A DNA stretch of 64,000 bases. Origin: Pseudomonadota bacterium. GTDB taxonomy: Bacteria > Myxococcota > Myxococcia > Myxococcales > Myxococcaceae. The notes under the pieces are model-generated. The model saw nothing but the letters and a program-made list of their open reading frames with translations, was not told the origin of the DNA and did no database searches. Position numbers and translations under genes: made by a program. Where the stretch lies: assembly GCA_023426545.1 (NCBI GenBank), contig JAFAAN010000016.1:72807-136806 (forward strand). The letters run 5' to 3'. Positions 35,696 to 47,024 of the stretch are shown one piece after another (the first letter of the stretch is position 1; each line of letters begins with the position of its first letter).

Positions 35696-37123
35696 ATGCG
35701 TTCCGTGTTGTTCCTCTGTGTCTCATTGGGATGTCTGTCGTTGGCGGCCCCCGCGGAAGCGGCCCCTTCAGACGACCTTCGGCAGGCTGTTTCACGGGCG
35801 GCCGCCCTCCAGGGCGCGGTGCTGCTCGATGCGGGCGCGGATGACGGCGCCGCGCTCCTGGGTTCCAGCACTCCGGGAGTCCACGGGCGCGAGGTGCTGT
35901 TCGGCAACGTGGCCCACTACCGCTACCGCCTGCGGGTGGGGTCCGGCGAGCACGACGTCATCACCGTGCACCGGGTGGTGAGGGAGGACAGGCCGGGGAG
36001 GCCGTCGCGCGCGGCGCGGGCGGTGTTCATGGTGCATGGCGACGGCTGGGGCTTCGAGGCCGCGTTCCTCTCCAGCATCGGCTCGGCGTTCGTCCCGCCG
36101 GAGCAGTCGCTCGCCGCGTACCTGGCCCAGGAGGGCGTGGACGTGTGGGGCATCGACCTGCGGTGGGCGGGAGTCCCCGCGGACACCCGGAACTTCCTCT
36201 TCATGCGCAGCTGGACGCTGGAAACACACGCGTCGGACGTGGGCGTGGGCCTGGGCTTCGCGCGGCTGATGCGGCTGGCGGGTGGCAACCTCGCGGGCTC
36301 CATGCACCTGCTGGGCTGGAGCCGCGGCGCGGTGGTGGGCTACGCGTACCTCAACCAGGAAGCGCGCCTGCCGAAGGTGCTGCGCAACGTGGACGGGTTC
36401 ATCCCCGTGGACATGGCGGTGCGCTTCTCGCCGCAGGACGCGGAGCAGCGGCAGTGGGCATGTGAGCGCTACGCGGCGCTGAGCGAAGCCCGCCAGGAAG
36501 GGCAGTTGGAGGGTGGGCTGCTGGGGCCGGCGCCCGGCGTCATGTTGCAGGCCATTGGCCAGCTCGCCGCGCTGGTGCCGAACGCGCCGTCGCCGCTGGT
36601 GCTGGACGACATCTTCGGTCCGGGCACGGGCCGCCCGAGCAACCGGAAGCTGGCCGTCGTCGCGGCGGGCGCGACGAGCGTGCTCTTCGCGCCGCTGAAC
36701 CCCGTCGTCCCGGCCTATCACCTGATGGGGAGCACGCCGGACACGCTGGGCCTGCCGGAGCAGCTCTCCTTCACCCAGGAAGGCTACATGTTCGAGTTCG
36801 GCCAGCGGGCCGCGCCGTACCAGAGCATCAACGAGGTGGTGGAGACGGAGGCGTGGGCGTGCGGCGACATCGACGTGCCCTATGACGACCGCCTGCACGA
36901 GGTGAAGGTGCCGGTGCTGTACGTGGGCGCCGCGGGCGGCGTGGGCCGCTACGGCGAGCACAGCGTGTCGCTGCTGGGCAGCCGCGACGTCACCATCCAC
37001 ATCGCGGGCACGCGCCCGGCGCCCGAGCGCGCGGCGGACTACGGCCACGCAGACCTCTTCCTGGCGGATGACGCGCGCGCGCGCGTCTGGAAGCCCATGC
37101 TCCAGTGGATTCGCGCCCACTGA
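35696..37123 (+). CDS. Secreted alpha/beta hydrolase
   Basis: 475 residues. The signal peptide RSVLFLCVSLGCLSLAAPAEA predicts export. The hydrolase fold shows the oxyanion region AVFMVHGDGWGF, the nucleophile elbow GWSRGAVVG (Gly-x-Ser-x-Gly), and a late VLYVGAAGGVGRYG strand and GHADLFLADDAR holding the probable catalytic Asp and His. About 475 residues is long; a lid domain fills about 190-330. An esterase, lipase or depolymerase role fits; the substrate is unknown. It ends only 9 bp from the convergent sigma-54 activator gene. Confidence 0.83.
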   Translation: MRSVLFLCVSLGCLSLAAPAEAAPSDDLRQAVSRAAALQGAVLLDAGADDGAALLGSSTPGVHGREVLFGNVAHYRYRLRVGSGEHDVITVHRVVREDRPGRPSRAARAVFMVHGDGWGFEAAFLSSIGSAFVPPEQSLAAYLAQEGVDVWGIDLRWAGVPADTRNFLFMRSWTLETHASDVGVGLGFARLMRLAGGNLAGSMHLLGWSRGAVVGYAYLNQEARLPKVLRNVDGFIPVDMAVRFSPQDAEQRQWACERYAALSEARQEGQLEGGLLGPAPGVMLQAIGQLAALVPNAPSPLVLDDIFGPGTGRPSNRKLAVVAAGATSVLFAPLNPVVPAYHLMGSTPDTLGLPEQLSFTQEGYMFEFGQRAAPYQSINEVVETEAWACGDIDVPYDDRLHEVKVPVLYVGAAGGVGRYGEHSVSLLGSRDVTIHIAGTRPAPERAADYGHADLFLADDARARVWKPMLQWIRAH

Positions 37124-37132
37124 GGCGCGGGC

Positions 37133-38923
<1,791 letters not shown>

Positions 38924-39125
38924 GGCAACCACACTCTACTTCAGGGATGAAGCGGTGCTGACAATTTGCGGCTCGGGAAGATTCGCCAGCCATCACTTCC
39001 CAGGAATGTAGGCGCAAGTCATGAACGATGCCTACCCTGGAAGAAACCCACGTGCGGCGGCGCGCGCCCCAGGGACGGCGCGCTCCCCGTGGCCCGCCGC
39101 TCCTGGCATGCTGTGGCGGGTTCTC

Positions 39126-39737
39126 ATGGACACCGCAGACGGCACTTCCACCCACCCCAGCCCGACGCTCCGAATTGCCCAGCGCGTCCCCCGCACGGAA
39201 GCGGAGGGGCCCGGTACGCGCTTCGCGCTGTGGGTGCAGGGCTGCCCCCTGCGCTGCCCGGGGTGCTGCAACCCGGAGATGTTCGCGGCCGGGCGCGGCA
39301 CGGAGGAGACGGTGGAGTCGCTCGCCACGGAGGTGCTGGGCACGCCCGGCGTCGAAGGGCTCACGCTGCTGGGCGGCGAGCCCTTCTCGCAGCCCGGCCC
39401 CGCCGCGGCGCTGTGCGAGCGCGTCCGCGCCGCCGGGCTGAGCGTCATGGTCTTCACCGGCTACACCCTCGCGGAGCTGAGGGCCCTGGGCCGAGCCGAC
39501 GTGGACCGGCTGCTGGCCACGGTGGACCTGCTGGTGGACGGCCGCTTCGAGAAGGACCAGCCCGAGACGTCGCGGCGGTGGATTGGCTCGCGCAACCAGG
39601 TCATGCACTTCCTCACCGGCCGCTATGCGCCGGAAGCCCCGTGCTTCACCGCCCCCAACACGGCGGAGGTGCACTTCGTGGGCGGACGGCTCGTCATCAA
39701 CGGGTGGCCCGCGCTCGCCAACGCGCTCCGGCCATGA
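39126..39737 (+). CDS. Radical SAM activase-like protein (4Fe-4S single-cluster type)
   Basis: 203 residues from ATG 39126 (a longer frame to 39021 lacks family support). The radical SAM motif is C40-x3-C44-x2-C47 in FALWVQGCPLRCPGCCNPEMF, then GLTLLGGEPFSQP and the VMVFTGYTLAEL strand. It closely resembles NrdG/PflA-type activating enzymes, which make a glycyl radical on a partner protein, but no glycyl radical enzyme is nearby. It ends with an ATGA overlap onto the next gene, so it is the first gene of the eight-gene FtsH/MoxR/vWA operon. Its role there (modifying an operon protein or a substrate) is inference. Confidence 0.85.
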   Translation: MDTADGTSTHPSPTLRIAQRVPRTEAEGPGTRFALWVQGCPLRCPGCCNPEMFAAGRGTEETVESLATEVLGTPGVEGLTLLGGEPFSQPGPAAALCERVRAAGLSVMVFTGYTLAELRALGRADVDRLLATVDLLVDGRFEKDQPETSRRWIGSRNQVMHFLTGRYAPEAPCFTAPNTAEVHFVGGRLVINGWPALANALRP

Positions 39738-40816
39738 CTCGCGTCGCCCCCTCCGAGTTCGAGCTGCTCACGCTCGCCCGCGCCATCGCCGGCCTGGGCC
39801 AGTACGCCCCCGTGGAGGACCTGCTCCGCGGCCGGCACCTGGTGCCGCCGCGCTTCAGCCCCGGCGCGCTGCACGTCCTACGGGACACGCTGGCCAAGGG
39901 CAGCGTGCTCGCGCTCGCCCGGTGCGGCGGGTGGCGGACGCTGCGGGATGTCCGCGACGGACAGGCGCGGTCCGGCCGCCTCTGGGAGCGGCACCCGCCG
40001 CCCGCCCTGCACTTCTCGCCGCTCACCCTCCAGGTCCTGCGCTGGCTGCTCGAACAACCGCTGGTGACCCACGGCGCCGTGCCGCTCGACGTGGAGGGGA
40101 CGCCCACGCCCGCCGACGAGCTCTTCCTGTTCCTCTGCTGCCGGCTCGTCGCCGGAACGCCCTGCGCGCCGGCGCTGGGCGCGCAGCCCGTCTTCCGCCG
40201 CGCCGCCCTCTGCTGGCTGGGCTTCCCGGAGCAGTTCGGGCCGGCGCCTCCGGCGCTCGACGCCGCGGCCTTCGCACCGCTGCTGGCCGACGGCGCGTGG
40301 CTGCTGGAGGGCCTTCAGCTGGAGCTGGCCCGGCGGTGGCGGGCGCTGGAGGAGTCCAAGCCAGGCCTCGCCTCCCCCGCCGACTCGCTGGCGCTGGGCA
40401 CCGCGCAGGAGGCGGTGCTGTCCGCGTTCCTCGACGCCGTGGACGCCGCGGGCCGGAGGGACCTCGCGGGCTTCCTCCTCGCAGCGGCGCGCCCGCTCGT
40501 GGCACAGCCCGCGTCGCGCTGGGTAGAGGGCCTGTCCGCGTCCGCGTCGCTGTCGTCACGGGCCGACGCCGCCCGCGCCGCCGCCGCCTTCTTCCGGGCC
40601 CTGGGACGGCTGTCGCGCTGGGACGCGGAACACCGCGCGGTGCGCTTCTTCGACGACGGCTACGAGAGCGCCCAGCACCTGCTGTCCGAATGGAGCGCCT
40701 TCGGTGAGGCGGGCTTCCGCCGCGCCGAGGACCATGCCCGCGCGCTGTCCACCGCCCTCACGAGCGCCAGTGGCGCTGCCCCTGTTCCACCCCCTTCCAC
40801 CGGGAGCGCCCCATGA
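39734..40816 (+). CDS. Accessory protein of the FtsH-MoxR-vWA system (unknown fold)
   Basis: 360 residues, starting at ATG 39734 in an ATGA overlap with the radical SAM gene; the longer reading to 38966 is rejected. Mostly helical and Leu/Ala-rich: FELLTLARAIAGLGQYAPVEDLL, LHVLRDTLAKGSVLALARCGGWRTL, ELFLFLCCRLVAGTP, ALCWLGFPEQFG, then AAFFRALGRLSRWDAEHRAVRFFDDGYESAQHLL. I recognise no enzyme motif. Position and coupling match the FtsH ternary system (fvmX) accessory family that I recall from comparative genomics; assignment to a numbered subtype would be a guess. Confidence 0.75.
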   Translation: MTRVAPSEFELLTLARAIAGLGQYAPVEDLLRGRHLVPPRFSPGALHVLRDTLAKGSVLALARCGGWRTLRDVRDGQARSGRLWERHPPPALHFSPLTLQVLRWLLEQPLVTHGAVPLDVEGTPTPADELFLFLCCRLVAGTPCAPALGAQPVFRRAALCWLGFPEQFGPAPPALDAAAFAPLLADGAWLLEGLQLELARRWRALEESKPGLASPADSLALGTAQEAVLSAFLDAVDAAGRRDLAGFLLAAARPLVAQPASRWVEGLSASASLSSRADAARAAAAFFRALGRLSRWDAEHRAVRFFDDGYESAQHLLSEWSAFGEAGFRRAEDHARALSTALTSASGAAPVPPPSTGSAP

Positions 40817-41379
40817 GCCGCGCCTACCGAGTCTCCGTCTCCGAGTCCCTCAACCGCGTGGTCCAGGCCGAGGACGGCCTCTGCTCCAGGCTGGACCTGC
40901 TGCCCCTGCTGTCGCGAGAGGAGCTGGCCGGACTGCTGGCGGCGGATCTGGCGACCCGGGGCTTTACCCGGGAGGGCGACGTGGCCCAGAGGACCGAGGC
41001 GGACGGCGTCCGCATCGCGATCGATGTCACCACGGGCGACGTCAGCGTCACGCTCAGCGGCGAGCAGGAGGTGGAGTTGAAGGCGCGCGGCTCACTGCGC
41101 GTCGAGAGCCGCCAGGAAATGGAGCAGGCGCAGCTTCGCGCCCAGGACCTGGCGCGCGCGAAGCTGGAGAACGCGGCCGGCGTGGCCACCGACGAGCTGC
41201 GGCAGCAGTTGACGCGGAAGCTGGAGGGGCGGCTGCGCGACCTCAAGGGTGAGCTGGACGCCATCTCCAACAAGGTAACCGCGGAGGCGCTCAAGGTGCG
41301 CGCGGGGCAGCTCGGCACCGTCGAGGAAGTCCATGAGGACGCGGCGACGGGCTCGCTGACCATCAAGGTGCGCGTATGA
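40813..41379 (+). CDS. Accessory protein of the FtsH-MoxR-vWA system, DUF1257-like
   Basis: 188 residues from ATG 40813, in an ATGA overlap. N-terminus SRAYRVSVSESLNRVVQAEDG with a beta-hairpin, then GVRIAIDVTTGDVSVTLSGEQEVELKARGS, a long charged helix (about 95-160, RQEMEQAQLRAQDLARAKLEN, LTRKLEGRLRDLKGEL) and a short strand at the end (TGSLTIKVRV). The layout recalls DUF1257-like accessory proteins found with FtsH proteases in similar operons; I hold this loosely. It ends in an ATGA overlap with the FtsH gene, so equal expression is likely. Confidence 0.72.
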   Translation: MSRAYRVSVSESLNRVVQAEDGLCSRLDLLPLLSREELAGLLAADLATRGFTREGDVAQRTEADGVRIAIDVTTGDVSVTLSGEQEVELKARGSLRVESRQEMEQAQLRAQDLARAKLENAAGVATDELRQQLTRKLEGRLRDLKGELDAISNKVTAEALKVRAGQLGTVEEVHEDAATGSLTIKVRV

Positions 41380-43496
41380 GCCAGCGCATCCCCGAGGAGG
41401 CCCTTCCCTCCGAGCTGTCCCCCTTCGCGGCCGTCGAGGCGGCCTATCCCGCCGAGCTGAACCGCGTGTGCGAGGCGCTGCTGCGCGGACTGCCGGTCAT
41501 GGTGGAGGCCGACAAGGAGCTGACGCCCTACTTCTACAAGTGCCTGCGCGACAGGCTGAAGAAGGATGGCAAGCAGTTCCTCTACCTGGATGGGCGCCCT
41601 GCCCAGGAGCTGCCCCCGGGCATGCCCACGCCGTCGATGATGGCCACGCTCATCGCGCAGCTCCGGGACGCGGTGCGCGGCGCCGTGCGCGAGCGCATCG
41701 TCGTGCTGCCCCACCTGGACCTGCTCACCACCAGCAACGGCGGCCTCACCAGCGAGGCGCGCGAGGTCATCCCCCTCCTCTACGAGAACCCGGAGATGGT
41801 CTGGGTCGGCTTCAAGGACCCGTCCTTCGCCGTGCCGCGCGTCATCGAGAACCTCTTCCCCCACAAGGAGAGCATCCTCGGCGTGGGGCGGGACCGGCTG
41901 CGCTACCTCATCACCCAGCGCGAGTGCCGCAAGTTCGGCAAGGGACTCCAGCCGTATACGCTCTACAAGCACGTCTCCGGCGTCAACGCCGTGCGGCTGC
42001 GGCGGCTGCTGGGCGCGATGACCGGAGAGGACTACCCCGCCGACCCGAAGCCCGCCTATGCGCAGTTGCGCTCGGCCACGCTCACCGGCTCGCTCAGCGT
42101 GCCGGAGCTGGAGCTGCACGCGGACATCGGTGGCTACGGGAAGGTGAAGCAGCGGCTCCAGCAAGAGATTCTCGACGTCCTGGCGCACAAGGACACGCTG
42201 AGCGACCCCGAGGCCGTCAAGCGCGTGGAGTCGCTGCTGCCGCGCGGCATGATTTTCTGGGGCCCTCCCGGCACCGGCAAGACGCTCTTCGCCAAGGCCA
42301 TGGCCTCCGCGCTGGGCGCGGCGATCCAGGTGGTGAGCGGCCCGGAGCTGAAGAGCCGCTGGGTGGGCGAGAGCGAGGAGAACCTCCGCCAGATTTTCGT
42401 CCGCGCCCGGCAGGCGGCGCCCAGCATCATCGTGTTCGACGAGCTGGACTCCTTCGCCTCGGCGCGCGGCACGTACACCGGCTCGGGGGTGGAGCACTCG
42501 ATGGTGAACCAGCTCCTCACGGAGATGGATGGCTTCCGCAAGGAGGAGCTGGTCTTCGTGGTGGGCACCACCAACTTCGTGGAGTCCCTGGACCCCGCGC
42601 TACTGCGCCCCGGCCGCTTCGAGTTCCAGCTCTGCATCCCCTACCCCAACAGCACGGACCGGCGCGCCATCCTGTCCATCTACGACCAGAAGCTCGGGCT
42701 GGCGATGACGGAGCGGGCCATGGACTACGCGGTGAGGCGCACGGGCGACCGCGTGGAGGGCACCGGCACGCGCTTCTCCGGCGACCACCTCCAGGCGCTG
42801 TGCCGCGCGCTCGCGCGGCGACGGCTGCGCGAAGGCGGCCAGGGCCCCACCGAAGCGGTGGACGTGGAGCGCGCGCTCACGGAGTTCCTGGACCGGCCCG
42901 AGCTCACGCCCCAGGAGGAGCGCGTGGTCGCCACGCACGAGGCCGGGCACGCCGTGTGCGCGATCTTCTGCGAGCACGCACCCGCCATCGACCGCATCAG
43001 CATCCGCGGCGACCTGGCGGGCTCGCTGGGCCATGTGCAGTACGCGGACCCCGCGCACCGCTACGTCGTCACGCGGGGCCAGCTGCTGGACAGCATCTGC
43101 ATGCTCTTCGGAGGCCGGGAGGCGGAGGCGCTGCTGCTGGATGACCTCTCGCTGGGCAGCGCGCACGACCTGGAGCGCGCCACGGAGATTGCGCGCGAGC
43201 TGGTGGAGGACCTCGGCATGGGCGGCGACGGTGTGCCCGTGCGCCGCTACGAGGCCCCGGGCCAGCAGGCGGACCGGCATGCCCTGTCCGATGCGACGCG
43301 CGGCACGCTGGAGGCCGCCATGCAGGAGGTCCTGTCCGTCCAGCGCGCCCGGGCGCGCGATATCCTCCAGCGGGAGAAGGAACTGCTCGTGGCCCTGAGG
43401 GACTTGCTCATCGAACGCAAGGTGCTGGACCGCGAGGCCTTCACCCACCTGCTCCCCGCGCCCGCCGTGCCCCGGAAGGAGCCCGCACTTGGCTAG
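41376..43496 (+). CDS. Soluble FtsH-like AAA+ zinc protease
   Basis: 706 residues from ATG 41376 (ATGA overlap). Residues 1-230 are a degenerate AAA-like or other alpha/beta region (LRGLPVMVEADKELTPYFYKCL, RERIVVLPHLDLLTTSNGG) in place of the two FtsH transmembrane helices, so the protein is probably cytosolic. The AAA+ core has GPPGTGKTLFAKAMAS (about 296-303), IIVFDELD near 351-358, and TTNFVESLDPALLRPGRFE. The M41 protease domain has THEAGHAV (His521, Glu522, His525) and the third ligand Asp598 in GSAHDLERAT. All catalytic residues are present. It is the enzymatic core of the FtsH-MoxR-vWA operon; the substrate is not known. Confidence 0.93.
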   Translation: MSQRIPEEALPSELSPFAAVEAAYPAELNRVCEALLRGLPVMVEADKELTPYFYKCLRDRLKKDGKQFLYLDGRPAQELPPGMPTPSMMATLIAQLRDAVRGAVRERIVVLPHLDLLTTSNGGLTSEAREVIPLLYENPEMVWVGFKDPSFAVPRVIENLFPHKESILGVGRDRLRYLITQRECRKFGKGLQPYTLYKHVSGVNAVRLRRLLGAMTGEDYPADPKPAYAQLRSATLTGSLSVPELELHADIGGYGKVKQRLQQEILDVLAHKDTLSDPEAVKRVESLLPRGMIFWGPPGTGKTLFAKAMASALGAAIQVVSGPELKSRWVGESEENLRQIFVRARQAAPSIIVFDELDSFASARGTYTGSGVEHSMVNQLLTEMDGFRKEELVFVVGTTNFVESLDPALLRPGRFEFQLCIPYPNSTDRRAILSIYDQKLGLAMTERAMDYAVRRTGDRVEGTGTRFSGDHLQALCRALARRRLREGGQGPTEAVDVERALTEFLDRPELTPQEERVVATHEAGHAVCAIFCEHAPAIDRISIRGDLAGSLGHVQYADPAHRYVVTRGQLLDSICMLFGGREAEALLLDDLSLGSAHDLERATEIARELVEDLGMGGDGVPVRRYEAPGQQADRHALSDATRGTLEAAMQEVLSVQRARARDILQREKELLVALRDLLIERKVLDREAFTHLLPAPAVPRKEPALG

Positions 43497-43755
43497 CCTC
43501 ATCCTCAGACTCCAGATGGACCCGGCCACGGGCCGCAAGGACGTCATCATCCAGTACGAGAGCGACGCCGACGCGCTCCCCATGGAGCACGAGGACGAGC
43601 ACCGCCGCCTCGTGGACTCGCTCATCCAGGGCGGCACGCTGAAGGCCTCCGAGCTGGGCCGCGTCATCGTCCAGCGCGAGGCGCCGTCGGGGCAGGCGGC
43701 CGAGCCCACCTCCACCGCCGAGGAAGCCTCCAGCAAGGCCGGCCAGAAGGCCTGA
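43489..43755 (+). CDS. Small protein of the FtsH-MoxR-vWA system
   Basis: 88 residues. It begins at TTG 43489, 8 bases inside the FtsH gene, with AAGGAG 7 bases upstream; the next gene starts in a TGATG overlap. N-terminus ASLILRLQMDPATGRKDVIIQY is a beta-hairpin, then EHEDEHRRLVDSLIQGGTLKASELGRVIV and a polar tail (SGQAAEPTSTAEEASSKAG). It resembles small DUF2997-like proteins that sit beside FtsH and DUF1257 genes in other operons; that is a recalled analogy. Might be an adaptor or substrate tag. Confidence 0.75.
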   Translation: MASLILRLQMDPATGRKDVIIQYESDADALPMEHEDEHRRLVDSLIQGGTLKASELGRVIVQREAPSGQAAEPTSTAEEASSKAGQKA

Positions 43756-46700
43756 TGTCCATGCTCGTCTTCACCAGCGAGGAAGCGCTCCAGCTGGCGC
43801 TCACCTCCGGCCTCGTCCCCGCCGATGTCCAGGCCTCCCCCGCGCGCTACCACCGGACACCGGAAGGCGCGCTCCACGTCATCCCCGGCGTGATGCCCGG
43901 AAGGGATGCGCTCACGCATCTCGCGCACCTCGGCGTCCAGTCGGAGCGCCCCCGCGCGGAAGGCGCCACGCAAGTCCTCTGCTGGGCGGAGCTCGTGAAG
44001 GCACGCCGCGTCCCGCTGGAGCGGGCGCCCACCGGGCCGGTGCTGTTCCTGCCTCCCAGCGCCGACGCCCTGCTGCCCCTGGCGGGCGAGATGCTGCGCC
44101 TGGGGTGTGATCGGCAGGAGGTGTGCCTGGCCCGGTCCACGCACCAGGAGGGCCAGCGCGCCCTCTTGCGCGCGGTGGCGCCGCCCTACTTCACCCTCAC
44201 CCACGCGCTGGACCCCACGGGGCCCCTGCGCGCCTTCGCTCCCGCCGTCCCCGGGCAGCACTCCGTCTGGCTGGAGGTGGGCTTCACGCACCCGCTCGCC
44301 CGCACGGTGCAGGCGCCGCCGGGGACCCTGCTGCTCATCCAGGGAGAAGGCCCATGGCTCACCGCGCCGGATGGCCCGTGGACGGACCTGTACCAGCACA
44401 CGGACCTGCGGCTCCCAGCGCCCGCGGAGGACTGGGCCCCCGCGCCCATGCCGAACCGGCTCACGGTGCCGCTGCGCCTCACGCGCGCCGCGCGGACAGA
44501 GCCGGCGAGCCTCTGGGTGCTGCGGGAGGACGCGCTCGTCCAGGTCGAGTCCCTGGTCCACACACTGCCGGAGCCGCTGCTCGCGCAGCTTCGCTTCGCG
44601 GTGTCCGGTCCACCAGAGGCGCCGTACATCGTGCTGCGAGCACGCGCCGGCCGTGAGCGGCCCCCGGAGCTGGGGCTCTCCGGCATGGCCTATGCGCCGC
44701 TGCCACAGCTCCCGGACCTCTTCCTTCCATGTGACGGGCTGCTGGAGCCCCCCGTGCGAAGGGACCGGCTCCGCGCACTGCTCCTGCCCCAGCCCGACAC
44801 GGTGACATGGCTGCACCCCACTGGCGGCGGTGGGTTCCGCGCGGAGCGGTTGCCGGAGTCTGCGTTCCACCCGCTCGACGCATGGGTGGACTACGTGGTG
44901 GACACCGGGGCCGAGGCGCTCGCGCCTTGGGTCCGGCGCGCCACCTTCGACTTCGCCGCCTTCGAGGCCGCGGAGGGCGAGTGGCAGGCGGCGGCGCGCG
45001 CCATGACGTCCGACGATGAGGACGAGCGGGGCCCCCGGGGCGCTCGCCGCGCCCATCGCGCCGCCCCAGCCCGGCCGGAGGCGCCCGCGAGCCCTCCGCC
45101 CATCGTCGCGTTCCGTGTCGCCCAGCCCTCGCAGCCAGGGACGCGGATGGCGCCGCTCACGCCTTCGCAGTTGAGCGCGGCCGAGGAGGAGCTGGGAGCG
45201 CTGGAGAGGTCGTTCCTCGCCCTGGAGGTGCCCGCGGATTCGTCCCAACGGCAGGAACTCTGGGTCCGCATGGCGGAGCTGAACGGCCAGCTGGGACGCA
45301 AGCGGGAAGCAGGCCTGTGCTGGACGCACGCGCTGTGGTCCGCGTCCGGTGCCACAGCCGCCGAGCTGGCGCGACGCTGGGCCGGCGCGGAGGCGGATGG
45401 GACCTCCAGCGCCGAGCGGCTGTCCCTGCCCGCGCCCTCGGGGGATGACGTGCGCTGCGTCGCCAGCAGCCTGGTGTGCGCGGCGCTGGCCCCCGACGAG
45501 CGTGCGCCCGGTGACATGGCATCGCTCCAGCGGTGGCTGGACCGGCATGACGCGGAGCTGGACGTCCGCGCGTTCTGGCTCGCGAGGACAGCGCTCGACA
45601 CGCTCGCGGGTGGGGATGCGCTGGGGCTGGCGCGGGCGGGAGACCGGCTGCTGGACTCGCTCCAGCGGGGCCTGTCGCTCTCGCGCGATGTGCCGCGCTT
45701 CCTGCGAGGTGGCGCCGACGTGGCGCACGCGCCCCGGGTGGTGGCGCAGCTGGAGTCCCTGCTGGAGCGCTTCGAGACGACCTCCCGGCGGCGCTCCTCC
45801 ATCGAGGCGGAGCCCGGCCTCACCCTGGCTTATGTCCGCTTCGTCTTCGCCGTGGGGCTCGCGCGGCTGGGACAGGCGGACCGCGCCCGCGCGCTGGCGT
45901 CCGCCGCGACGGCGGCGGTGGACACGCAGGACGTCATCCACGGCTTCCTCGCGCGGGCCTATGGCGCGCGAGTGGCGCATGCCCTGGAAGGCCAGCCTCC
46001 CGAGACACCGCTGCCGCCCGACGTCGCCGCCGAGCTGAACGCGCTGAGCACCTTCCAGCGATACAAGGTGGACCGCCTGCGTCAGGCATCGGCGCTGCTG
46101 GAGCCCAGCGAGCGGCTCGACCCGACGAGGGCCTTCGGACGCGGCGACAGGGACCTACGGGGCGAGGAGTTCGCCGCCCTGCGCGACCTGAAGGACCCGG
46201 CGCAGGTGGCGGCGCGGGTGGAGTCCCTCGCGAGCCGGGCCGCCGATACGGCTCAGCCCCTCCTGGAGCGGCAGCGCCTCATCGGCGGCCTGCTGGACAC
46301 GCTGCCCCGTGTGCCGCCCGCGCGCGCCATCCCGGTGTTGGACGGGCTCGTCGCGCTGCTGGACACGCTCCCCGCCGAAGCCAGGGCGGTGCTCCTGGGC
46401 GACGCGCTCACCCTGGCGGCGCTCTTCGGCCGCGCGGACCATGCGACGGCGCTGGCGACGCGGCTGCGCAAGGCATTCTCGGACCTGCCCCCCACGTCGC
46501 CCGCCTGGGCGCGAGGCATCCTCGGCGTGAGCCTGCGCGGCCTGCGCCGGGTGGGCCTGTCCCAAGAAGCCGCCGAGCTGGTGGACGCGACGCAGGGGCT
46601 CCTCCACCAGCCCCGGACACCGCTGGCGGCGCAGCTCGGCGTGGCGGCGGGACTGGCCATGCTGGGGCGCACGGCCGAGGCCGTCGGAGTGTTCGACGTG

Positions 46701-47024
46701 GCCTTCGAGGCGCTGGGCGCGGTGAAGGGCACGCTGACGGAGCGGCTGGCCTTGTCCCGGAGCCTCGCGAGCGCGCTGGCCCATGCGCCCGTGGAGCTGG
46801 CGCTGCCGGGGCTGGCGCGCTTGTCGGAAGGCCTGCCGAACGTGACGGACAGCTACAACACCAACAGCCACTTCTGCCTCTCCGTCATCGAGCTGGCGGA
46901 CGCGCTGGTGCAGGGCCACGTGGAGGTGGCGCAGAGCACTGGCGAGCGCGCGCGGAGCTGGCTGGACGAAGACGAATTCCTGGTGCGACGGCGCATCCAC
47001 CGGGAGCTGGAGGAGCACACATGA
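43755..47024 (+). CDS. Large bpX-like and helical-repeat protein of the FtsH-MoxR-vWA system
   Basis: 1089 residues. N-terminal third (about 1-420) is beta-rich: FTSEEALQLALTSGLVPADV, QVLCWAELVKARRVPLERA, LPNRLTVPLRL-type strands (MPNRLTVPLRLTRAARTEP), ASLWVLREDALVQVESLVHTLPEPLLAQLRFAV. This reads like the bpX domain (a beta-propeller-like family of MoxR-vWA ternary systems); I favour bpX6 but cannot confirm. A Pro-rich acidic spacer (about 420-470) follows, then to the end all-helical TPR-like repeats (FLALEVPADSSQRQELWVRM, ALTLAALFGRADHATALAT, AAQLGVAAGLAMLGRTAEAVGVF). No catalytic motif. Coupled to neighbours: TGATG at 43753-43757 and ATGA at 47021-47024. Confidence 0.82.
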   Translation: MSMLVFTSEEALQLALTSGLVPADVQASPARYHRTPEGALHVIPGVMPGRDALTHLAHLGVQSERPRAEGATQVLCWAELVKARRVPLERAPTGPVLFLPPSADALLPLAGEMLRLGCDRQEVCLARSTHQEGQRALLRAVAPPYFTLTHALDPTGPLRAFAPAVPGQHSVWLEVGFTHPLARTVQAPPGTLLLIQGEGPWLTAPDGPWTDLYQHTDLRLPAPAEDWAPAPMPNRLTVPLRLTRAARTEPASLWVLREDALVQVESLVHTLPEPLLAQLRFAVSGPPEAPYIVLRARAGRERPPELGLSGMAYAPLPQLPDLFLPCDGLLEPPVRRDRLRALLLPQPDTVTWLHPTGGGGFRAERLPESAFHPLDAWVDYVVDTGAEALAPWVRRATFDFAAFEAAEGEWQAAARAMTSDDEDERGPRGARRAHRAAPARPEAPASPPPIVAFRVAQPSQPGTRMAPLTPSQLSAAEEELGALERSFLALEVPADSSQRQELWVRMAELNGQLGRKREAGLCWTHALWSASGATAAELARRWAGAEADGTSSAERLSLPAPSGDDVRCVASSLVCAALAPDERAPGDMASLQRWLDRHDAELDVRAFWLARTALDTLAGGDALGLARAGDRLLDSLQRGLSLSRDVPRFLRGGADVAHAPRVVAQLESLLERFETTSRRRSSIEAEPGLTLAYVRFVFAVGLARLGQADRARALASAATAAVDTQDVIHGFLARAYGARVAHALEGQPPETPLPPDVAAELNALSTFQRYKVDRLRQASALLEPSERLDPTRAFGRGDRDLRGEEFAALRDLKDPAQVAARVESLASRAADTAQPLLERQRLIGGLLDTLPRVPPARAIPVLDGLVALLDTLPAEARAVLLGDALTLAALFGRADHATALATRLRKAFSDLPPTSPAWARGILGVSLRGLRRVGLSQEAAELVDATQGLLHQPRTPLAAQLGVAAGLAMLGRTAEAVGVFDVAFEALGAVKGTLTERLALSRSLASALAHAPVELALPGLARLSEGLPNVTDSYNTNSHFCLSVIELADALVQGHVEVAQSTGERARSWLDEDEFLVRRRIHRELEEHT

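Noticed and set aside
38966..39733. Longer start for the accessory protein gene at 39734
   Set aside because: The extension overlaps the radical SAM gene in another frame; the ATGA overlap at 39734 is the natural start.
39126..39737. Calling the radical SAM protein NrdG (anaerobic ribonucleotide reductase activase)
   Set aside because: The motif and size fit the family, but there is no nrdD or other glycyl radical enzyme nearby and the gene is coupled to the FtsH/MoxR/vWA operon.
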